Shown here one piece after another: positions 17,842 to 25,800 of a stretch of 64,000 nucleotides of DNA; the first letter of the stretch is position 1, and each line of letters opens with the position of its first letter. This DNA is from Imperialibacter roseus (GTDB lineage: Bacteria; Bacteroidota; Bacteroidia; Cytophagales; Cyclobacteriaceae): the NCBI RefSeq assembly GCF_032999765.1, contig NZ_CP136051.1:3076417-3140416 (forward strand), given 5' to 3'. The notes beneath the pieces were generated by a model. That model ran no database searches. It had not been told where the DNA came from and saw only the letters and a program-made list of their open reading frames with translations. The position numbers and the translations under genes were made by a program.

Positions 17842-18684
17842 TCACTGTCCTGCCTTATCTGTTTTTGTGGACGAAACACTGCCATCAATATCCACAGGGG
17901 CTGTCCCTACTCTTCCCACAGCGGGCAGTTCAAGCGCCAAATCAAACACATCAACCTCCATGCTTAAACCCAGTACATTCACCTCCAACCCTTCCTGAAA
18001 ACCTACTGTCAGACCCAGTAAACCATACACGGAAGCTTGCACACCTGTTCCGCTGGCTGACCATCCAAAGGTTTCTTTCCATGGCCGCCAGTCCTTTCCA
18101 ATGGCTGTAGATGGAAGGTCGAGACCAAGCTCAGGAACTTCAAGACCAAGCCATGCAATAAACGTATTGCTATTGGGCCCCGGCCAAACTGTATAAGTAT
18201 CAGCGTATGGATATGTCTCAATAGCTGCTTCCACCTGGCCGATAAGCAGTTCAGCTTCGCTTCCCCTTTTATCCAACAGCAATGTGGGTTCATTACCATA
18301 CCAGCTTTTGTCGGGAATACCAGGCTCTGTAAACAGGGCCGTTCCATTTCTGCTTAGCGCCCAGCCTATAATCTGGCTGACCTGATAGTGATCCGCTGCC
18401 TGCCGTTTGGTAGCAATCCAGGTGTGTACAGCAAGTATTTTTTTGGTACCCCAGGTGCGAGCGGCATACACCTGGATCACCGCACCTTCATACTGTTCGG
18501 GTTTGGGGGCCAAGCAATAGCTGTAGGCCGAGCCACCAATGTCAGAGGCAGCGAGGCGTTCCCGGTGAATCTTAAAAGGTTCGATCAGGTATATACCATA
18601 AACATAGCATAGCCCAAACACTAACCAGGCCACTTTCGATAAGCGAAATTTTTTCTTTGGTTTGACATTGAGTTGACGATCCAT
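17842..18684 (-). CDS. DUF3750 domain-containing protein
   Basis: A 280-residue protein of unknown function with one N-terminal membrane anchor (about 18-38, VAWLVFGLCYVYGIYLIEPF). The block WPGPNSNTFIAWL (about 165-177) is the hallmark I associate with the DUF3750 family, also seen in proteins annotated only by that name. The C-terminal 70 residues are glycine- and leucine-rich with alternating hydrophobic strands, perhaps a beta-rich tail. I chose the ATG at 18684; a TTG at 18702 adds six residues. It lies alone between the dehydrogenase fusion and the ThuA gene, pointing the other way from the former. Confidence 0.75.
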   Translation of the reverse strand: MDRQLNVKPKKKFRLSKVAWLVFGLCYVYGIYLIEPFKIHRERLAASDIGGSAYSYCLAPKPEQYEGAVIQVYAARTWGTKKILAVHTWIATKRQAADHYQVSQIIGWALSRNGTALFTEPGIPDKSWYGNEPTLLLDKRGSEAELLIGQVEAAIETYPYADTYTVWPGPNSNTFIAWLGLEVPELGLDLPSTAIGKDWRPWKETFGWSASGTGVQASVYGLLGLTVGFQEGLEVNVLGLSMEVDVFDLALELPAVGRVGTAPVDIDGSVSSTKTDKAGQ

Positions 18685-18773
18685 AAAAGCGATTACTTCC
18701 AATTTACGGCTAGTGACTCAAAAGGTGACACTGCCTCATCACTTTAGGCTAATCACCTCCCCGATTAAACAAC

Positions 18774-18806
18774 AAAAGCAGCCCCCGTATCCGAAAGCTG
18801 CTTTTT
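18774..18806 (-). terminator. Terminator of the ThuA gene
   Basis: On the minus strand a 9-bp stem AAAAGCAGC/GCTGCTTTT with a 14-nt loop is followed by a T-rich tail. It lies 20 bases after the ThuA stop. Confidence 0.75.
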
Positions 18807-18825
18807 GTATTCAATATGATAAGCC

Positions 18826-19587
18826 TTATTTTTTTATCCCTTTTCCAGTAGCGGCCCAATAAATACCACCATATAAGTGATCCAAAAACGTTTGATCAGA
18901 GTAAATAGCACCAATATGGCCCAGGCCTGTGTAGAAAGCCCTGCCACCATCGTAGTTGTGGTACCATGCTATTGGGTGGAAATCGCCCATACCCTTTCTG
19001 GCAGTGCCCCCCCAGTTGGTTGACGCATCGTAGCTTTTTTCATCAACAGTCAGTAGAAACTTCAAATTATCAGATTTAAACGGCTTTTGGTACTCATACC
19101 ATTCGTCGGTCCACAGCAATCTTTTGGGAAAGCGCTCCATGCCAGGGAAATTACTATCTACTACATCCAAATAGGCAGTTTGCTGCTGGGGGTGAACCTG
19201 AAACATCATTCCCACCATTTTGGTGTACCATTCCCATTCGTATTCGGTGTCGGCCGCAGCATGAATGCCTACCCAGCCCTTACCGGATCTAATGTACTTT
19301 TCGAAGGCCGCCTGCTGCTCATCATTCAGGATGTCGCTGGTAGTGCTGAGGAAGATCACCACATCGTAGTTGGCCAGCTGCTTGTCGTTAAAAACCGACG
19401 CATTTTCCTGCCAGTCGACACTGAAATTGTGGCGAGCTGCCAGGGCACGGACGCCATCTACTCCTTCGTGAATAGACACATGATGGAAACCGGCTGTTTT
19501 GGTAAAAAGGAGCACCTTGAATTGCTGTGCCTGCGAAACAGACACAAAACAAATTGCAAAAAGCAATGAAAGTATGTTTTTCAACAT
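18826..19587 (-). CDS. ThuA domain-containing secreted protein
   Basis: A 253-residue exported protein with a clean signal peptide (MLKNILSLLFAICFVSVSQAQ). The mature part is one ThuA domain, a class I glutamine amidotransferase-like fold, with the strand VLLFTKTAGFHH, the nucleophile-elbow-like WVGIHAAADT (about 110-119) and the C-terminal GRAFYTGLGHIGAIY. ThuA is linked to trehalose and other disaccharide use in rhizobia; exported Bacteroidota versions are common in sugar-degradation loci. The ATG at 19587 is chosen because it starts the signal; the frame runs open to 19659. A terminator follows. It may work with the ThuA-like/dehydrogenase fusion nearby. Confidence 0.9.
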   Translation of the reverse strand: MLKNILSLLFAICFVSVSQAQQFKVLLFTKTAGFHHVSIHEGVDGVRALAARHNFSVDWQENASVFNDKQLANYDVVIFLSTTSDILNDEQQAAFEKYIRSGKGWVGIHAAADTEYEWEWYTKMVGMMFQVHPQQQTAYLDVVDSNFPGMERFPKRLLWTDEWYEYQKPFKSDNLKFLLTVDEKSYDASTNWGGTARKGMGDFHPIAWYHNYDGGRAFYTGLGHIGAIYSDQTFLDHLYGGIYWAATGKGIKK

Positions 19588-19906
19588 GGTTTTTAGGGGT
19601 TTTAAGTCTTCGTAAATAATTGATAGTAAGTAAACATGCGAGTATATCACGCCCTGCACATTTCAGGCTATGAAAAGTGCTCGGGCTCCTGCTCAATCAA
19701 AGTTCATGTATCAAATGTAATTACGCCAGAAACTATGAATTTACCTACAACGGTGTGCAGCAGACACCCATGAAAGGGATGAATGGCCTCCCTCCTGCTA
19801 CAGCTCCCTGAGAAACCTGCCATTTTGAAATATTACTGCTAAATTCCCGTCGTTTGTTGCAGGCTATCTTTCATTTTATTCACTAAATTGACAAGAAAGT
19901 TTTGCC

Positions 19907-21919
19907 TTGAAAAGAGCCATAACCATTTGCATTTTACTCTTTGAAATTGCTTTATACTCATTTGCACAAGGCCCTAAAGTGGACAGTCTTCGTCAATTAG
20001 CAAAGCAGCACCCCAAAGACACAACAGGAGTGAATGCATTGCTAGGGCTTGCGAGCGAATTTTTGAGAACCGATCTGGAAGAGGCCAAATCGCTTGCCTT
20101 TCGGGCAGCTCCTCTTGCGGACTCTCTTAAGCAACTGCGGGGATTGAGTGTCGCTTACTTGTACCTTGTTGTTATTTACCAAAACGCTGCTCAACAGGAT
20201 AGCGCTGTTTATTACCTCGATCAATTGAAGGCCTTGGCAGAGGCTAATCCTTCTGACTGGAAATTAGTCGTCAACTACAATCAGTCGGCTGGGTTGTATT
20301 ACAAAAACCAGGGCAATTACAACAAGGCATTACCCTATCTGCTCGAAAATCTCAAATTTACTGAGCCTGACAGCGAAGGAACTGCGGGCCTTTATCTGAA
20401 CATTGGCAACCTCTATTTCAATCTCTCCGACTATCGCAACGCCATGCACTACCATTTGGAGGGACTTACCATTTTCGAAAAGGTCGGCAGCCTGAGAGGC
20501 CAGTCATTTTGTATGCACAGCCTGGGAAATGATTTTTTTCATCTCAGTCAGTTCGAGTTGTCAAAGAAATACTACCTCCAGGCGATGCAAATCAAGCAGC
20601 AGCTTAACGACAAGCGAGGATTGATTACCACCTGGACAGGTCTTGGCGACGTGTATGGTCAGCTAATGCAATATGCCCTTTCTGAGAAGTATTACTTACA
20701 AGCAATAGCTGCGGCCCGGGAAATGAAGCTTCGTGGAGAGGAGATGAAACCTCTTTACCAGATAGGGTTATTGTACAAAAAAATGGGAGGCTTTGATCAG
20801 GCGATAAAAAACATTACCAGTAGCCTGCTCCTTGCACGGCAAATGGGCGACAGCACTGCCAGCGCCAAGGCCCAATCGGAGCTGGTGGGAATCGACATTG
20901 CACGGCAGACCAAAAAAAATGACGAAAGCACCCTCCTTGCCAGTCTTAAAACAGTGATTGAGGCCGGGAATAGAGATGGGGAGTTGGTCGAGTATGGTCG
21001 GCTTGGTGAGTACTATGCAATGAATAAGCAATTTGAAAAGGCTTATGAGTATCTGAAAAAATATGAGCAGCTAAAGGATGAAATTGAGGGCACAGAGGTG
21101 CTGCTGGAGTTAAAAGAATTGGAGGGACAATATCAAACTGAAAAAAAGGAGCGGGAAATTGAACTTTTAAAAAAGGATCAGGAGCTTCAGACCCTGGCAC
21201 TGGACAGGGAACGAGCCAATGTGATCATCATCGCCATTATACTGGTATCAGTAGTGCTGACCGGCTTTTTGCTTGTCAATAGGTACAGGGTGGTGGCTCG
21301 TGCCAAACGAACAATAGAAATGGAAAGGATGCGCAACACCATTGCCAGAGACCTTCACGATGACATTGGTTCAACGCTCTCCAGCATCAATATTATGAGC
21401 CAACTTGCCCTCAAAGACAATAACGGGCAGGCAGGGCAATACTTTCAGAGTATCCATGAGCACTCGTCCAAGATCATGGAGAGCATGTCGGACATTGTTT
21501 GGTCTATTAACCCCAACAACGACTCGCTGGAGCAGGTTCTGGTGAAAATGAAGGAATTCGCTGCCGAAATACTCGAGCCAAAAGGGATCGCTTTTTCCTT
21601 TCAGGGGGTCGACGAAGTAAAGAACATCGTGCTGGCTTCTGAAAAGAGAAAAAATGTCTTCCTCATTTTCAAAGAAGCCATAAACAACGCAGCCAAGTAC
21701 AGTAACGCTTCAGAAATTATCATTCAGGTGGCAGGCCAAAATGGGAACATCATTTTCTCCATTAGCGATAATGGCAACGGCTTTGACTCTGAGAAGGTGA
21801 AGCCCGGAAACGGGCTGAAGAACATGGAAGCCCGGGCAAAAAGCCTGCTCGGCGCACTTCGCCGCACCAGCGCCATTGGAAACGGCACACATATTAATCT
21901 TGAATTCCCTATCACATGA
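19907..21919 (+). CDS. TPR-containing sensor histidine kinase (LytS/NarX-type)
   Basis: A 670-residue kinase. A signal peptide (KRAITICILLFEIALYSFAQ) is followed by a periplasmic array of about 6-7 TPR repeats (40-400), a coiled coil (about 405-440), one membrane segment (about 441-462) and a cytosolic kinase. The HisKA_3 H-box is ARDLHDDIGSTLSSINIM with the phospho-acceptor H484. The HATPase part has EAINNAAKYSNA (N-box), DNGNGFD (G1) and GNGLKNMEARA (G2). The start is TTG; no ATG gives the signal peptide. The NarL-type regulator 64 bases downstream is the obvious partner. TPR sensors of this form are common in Bacteroidota; the signal is unknown. Confidence 0.92.
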   Translation: MKRAITICILLFEIALYSFAQGPKVDSLRQLAKQHPKDTTGVNALLGLASEFLRTDLEEAKSLAFRAAPLADSLKQLRGLSVAYLYLVVIYQNAAQQDSAVYYLDQLKALAEANPSDWKLVVNYNQSAGLYYKNQGNYNKALPYLLENLKFTEPDSEGTAGLYLNIGNLYFNLSDYRNAMHYHLEGLTIFEKVGSLRGQSFCMHSLGNDFFHLSQFELSKKYYLQAMQIKQQLNDKRGLITTWTGLGDVYGQLMQYALSEKYYLQAIAAAREMKLRGEEMKPLYQIGLLYKKMGGFDQAIKNITSSLLLARQMGDSTASAKAQSELVGIDIARQTKKNDESTLLASLKTVIEAGNRDGELVEYGRLGEYYAMNKQFEKAYEYLKKYEQLKDEIEGTEVLLELKELEGQYQTEKKEREIELLKKDQELQTLALDRERANVIIIAIILVSVVLTGFLLVNRYRVVARAKRTIEMERMRNTIARDLHDDIGSTLSSINIMSQLALKDNNGQAGQYFQSIHEHSSKIMESMSDIVWSINPNNDSLEQVLVKMKEFAAEILEPKGIAFSFQGVDEVKNIVLASEKRKNVFLIFKEAINNAAKYSNASEIIIQVAGQNGNIIFSISDNGNGFDSEKVKPGNGLKNMEARAKSLLGALRRTSAIGNGTHINLEFPIT

Positions 21920-21983
21920 TTAGGGTATTGTATCAACTCAGGTATTAGCCGACTTTTATCATTTACCACTAATCGACCTCGTT

Positions 21984-22613
21984 ATGCCCCTTTCTGTGCT
22001 GCTATATGAAGACGATGAGCTCCTTCGCAGCAGTCTGCAAAGTATGATTAGCCTCAATGAAAACTTTCTATGCTTGGGTGCCTATAGCGACGTGCTACAG
22101 GCGACCGATCAAATCCAGCACCTCCGCCCCGATTTGGTTTTCATGGATATTGACCTGCCTGGCATGACCGGCATAGAAGCGTTGAAAAAAGTGAGAGCCT
22201 CCAATCAGGAATTGCCCATCATCATGCTTACCGTATTTGATGATAGCACCCACGTACTTGATGCCATTTTCGCAGGTGCTTCCGGATATCTGCTAAAAAA
22301 ACATATTTCTACCCGCCTTTTCAACGCCGTAGAGGAAGTGCTGGCTGGTGGTGCCCCCATGTCGCCCAGCATAGCCCGTATGGTAATTGATTCGATGAGG
22401 CAAAAGCCTGTGGAAAACAATTATCAGCTTTCCCCCAGAGAGAAAGAAATCCTTACCTCCCTCAGCCAGGGCAACAGCTACAAGATGATTGCTAGCGATT
22501 TTGCAATAAGCATAGACACTGTTCGCACCCACATCAAAAGAATCTACGAAAAGCTCCAGGTGCACTCGCAAACTGAAGCTGTGAGTAAGGCGATCAATGA
22601 GGGGCTGGTTTAG
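21984..22613 (+). CDS. NarL/LuxR-type response regulator
   Basis: A 209-residue DNA-binding regulator. The receiver domain (about 1-120) keeps the acidic pair D10/D11, the phospho-acceptor D55 in FMDIDLPGMTG, and threonine and lysine at the usual places (MLTVFDD; LLKKHIS). The GerE-type helix-turn-helix (about 148-209) contains LSPREKEILTSLSQG and DTVRTHIKRIYEKL. It pairs with the TPR kinase upstream. Next comes the giant surface protein gene at 22802, so the T9SS surface genes are plausible targets, though no repeated operator was identified. Confidence 0.95.
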   Translation: MPLSVLLYEDDELLRSSLQSMISLNENFLCLGAYSDVLQATDQIQHLRPDLVFMDIDLPGMTGIEALKKVRASNQELPIIMLTVFDDSTHVLDAIFAGASGYLLKKHISTRLFNAVEEVLAGGAPMSPSIARMVIDSMRQKPVENNYQLSPREKEILTSLSQGNSYKMIASDFAISIDTVRTHIKRIYEKLQVHSQTEAVSKAINEGLV

Positions 22614-22801
22614 GCTCATTGTCAACTGCTGTCCCCTATTGGAACTGCCTACTCACTTTCTGTAACCTGCCTTCACAATCCCGTCACATCATCATGCGAT
22701 TTACTTCCTTCTTTGTTTTGGTGAGCTTTGATTGAAGTTAGTTCTCTGGTTATCAGAGGAGTAATACATTTTTTCAAGTAAGTAAAAACCGATAACTTTT
22801 T

Positions 22802-25800
22802 ATGAAAAGTGCTACCGGAAAGCTCACTACCCGCAAGTTATTGTCCCTCAGTACCTTGTTGTTTTCGCTTCTGATCTTATGCTCAAAAAATGTACTTGCC
22901 CAACCAGGCTCTCTTGACCCTGCTTTTTCGGGAGATGGAAAGCAAACAACGGATTTTGGGGGTCTTAGTGATGAGGCTTACGCCGTTGGTTTTCAAAGCG
23001 ATGGAAAAATAATCGTCGCCGGCTATTCTTTCGTCACAACCGACGATTTTGCGGTTGCCCGCTACAACACCGACGGGTCGCTGGATGCCACTTTTGGAAC
23101 CGCTGGAAAGGTGATTACACCTATCGGTACTTTCGACGACTATGGCTGGTCACTGGCCATTCAGTCGGATGATAAAATAGTAGTGGCTGGCTACTCATTT
23201 AATGGTTCCAACGAAGACTTTGCGTTGGTGCGCTACACAAGCAACGGTGCCCTGGATACTTCATTCGATACTGACGGAATTCTCACAACGGCTATTGGTA
23301 CAGGCGATGACCAAGCCTTTGCCGTAGCTATTCAAAGCGACGGCAAAATACTGGCAGCAGGGAGGAGCCACAATGGTTCAAATTTTGACTTTGCGCTGGT
23401 GCGTTACAATACGGATGGTTCTCTGGATACTTCGTTTGACACCGATGGCAAACTGACAACCCCCAATGGGAGTGCCGGTGACGAGGCCTGGTCTATTGTT
23501 ATTCAGCCGGATGGCAAGATTGTTCTGGCCGGTACAAGCACCAATTTACAGGCGGACTTTACCATGGTGAGATACAACGCTAATGGCTCCCTAGACACTG
23601 GCTTCGATACCGACGGAAAGGTCACGGTGAACATTGGATCAGGGACAGCAGATGACCAGGCCTATTCTGTTGCCTTGCAAACTGATGGCAAAATAGTGGT
23701 GGGCGGCTCCCACAATTCCGGAAACCTGGATTTTGCTCTGACTCGTCTAAATGGCGATGGCTCTCTGGATACCGGGTTTGGCACAGCCGGAAAGGTCATT
23801 ACCGCTGTCGGTAGCTCGCACGAAACCGGACGTAGCGTTGCTATTCAAGCCGATGGTAAAATTCTACTGGCGGGCTGGAGTAACAATGGCTCCAACTACG
23901 ATTTCGCATTGGTTCGCTATAACACCGACGGCTCGCTGGATGGCAGCTTTGGTACTGCGGGAAAGGTAATTACCCCTTTCGGCGCATCCAACGACCATGC
24001 CTATGCCGTAGGCATTCAAAGTGATAAAAAAATCGTCCTTGCCGGGAGAACCAACGCCTCAACCTGGGACATGGCGCTCGCCCGCTACATCGCTGCCATC
24101 GACCAATCAATCACGAGCTTCTATCCCCTATCGGGTGTTGTTAGCACCGAAGTTACTATTACGGGGACGGGGTTCAGCACCACGCCGGCCGACAATGCAG
24201 TTGCTTTTAATGGAACGGCGGCCATTGTAACTGCAAGCACGGCGACAACAATCACCACTTCGGTACCTGCCGGGGCCAGCAGCGGCCCCATAACGGTGAC
24301 AGTTGCAGGCAATACCGTGGCATCAGACGTCGATTTTTACGTTACCGCAGCATCAATATCCATGAGCGATGGAGACGTTTCGGGGTGTGATTTTCAATTT
24401 ACAGACTCAGGCGGGCCAGACGATTACGGAGCTAGCGAGGATTTCACTTTCACCTTTGCTCCTGAGAACCCAGGCGAGAAAATGAAAATCTCTTTTCTGT
24501 CCTTTGATACCGAAACCAGCGAATATTTAATCGCCTACGATGGGCCAGATACTTCCTCTCCATTCCTGAGCTATATGAGTGGCACCACTGTACCAAAAGA
24601 CGTCATAGCAACCAGCGCTACCGGCGAAGTCACTTTCTTCTTTCACTCCAATAACGACGGCGAAAGGCCTGGATGGGAGGCCCTGGTTTCGTGTGTAACC
24701 GACCTGATTACCATCGATACCCAACCTCTGAACTACACTGGTTGCGTAGGTGATATAGCCACTTTTGAGGTCGCAGCGAGCGGTACAACCAACCTCACCT
24801 ATCAGTGGCAGGAGTCAGACCACGAAGGTGGCTGGTATGATTTGACTGATGTCGATGGTTTTTCGGGCACCAGCACTTCTGTTCTTTCAGTGAATACTGC
24901 CGCATATTTTGGTCAAAATTATTACCGGTGCATGGTTTCCGGAGACCTCTCATCTAATGCATTCTCTGATGAGGTATATCTCGAGATCGGGCCAGATAAA
25001 CCTGCTGTTTCTAACGTGGTCAATTGCGGGCCGACTTCTTTTACGCTCACAGCATCTGGAGGTGCTGAAGGGCAATTCCGGTGGTACACAACCTCCACCG
25101 GAGGCTCACCTATTATCGGAGAGACGAGCAGTACGTACACCACACCTCCCCTAACCAGCACAGCTTATTACTACGTTGCTATTAACGACGGCACATGCGA
25201 AAGCGAACGAAGCGAAATCCAGGCTGGCATTAGCACCTGTGAGCCTGAACCTGGGTTTGTTTGGGCACTTGGCGCTGGCTCTGGTGGAGGTACATCGGCT
25301 GCTTCAGAAACTATCTACACATCCGATGGCAACCTTCTTGTATTTGGGTCATACGGAGGCACCATCGATTTTGATACCGGACCCGGGGAAGCTATCGTTA
25401 CAGCTACAGGCAGCGATGCATATATGTTCAAATTAGGCCCTGATGGTAATCTCCTTTGGGTAAAAACCGCCCAGGGAACCGGATTAACCAGTGTGGCTGC
25501 TGCATCCGAAGACGGAGCAGGAAATCTGTATGTCCTGTTCAGGTTCTATGGCACCACGGACTTTGACCCGGGTGTAGGGGAAGCCTTTCTCACAAGCGTG
25601 ACAAGCTCTCCCAACAATAAAAGTGACCTGGCCATAGGGAAGTACGATGCCGACGGCAACTTTATCTGGGTGCGGCAAATTGGCGGAAATAGCGACGAAT
25701 TTGGAGGTGGAATTACAACCGATGCAGATGGAAATGCCTATGTAACGGGAGCCTTTCGGGGCACCACCAGTGTAGGTGGTATGTTCTCGCTCACAGCCAG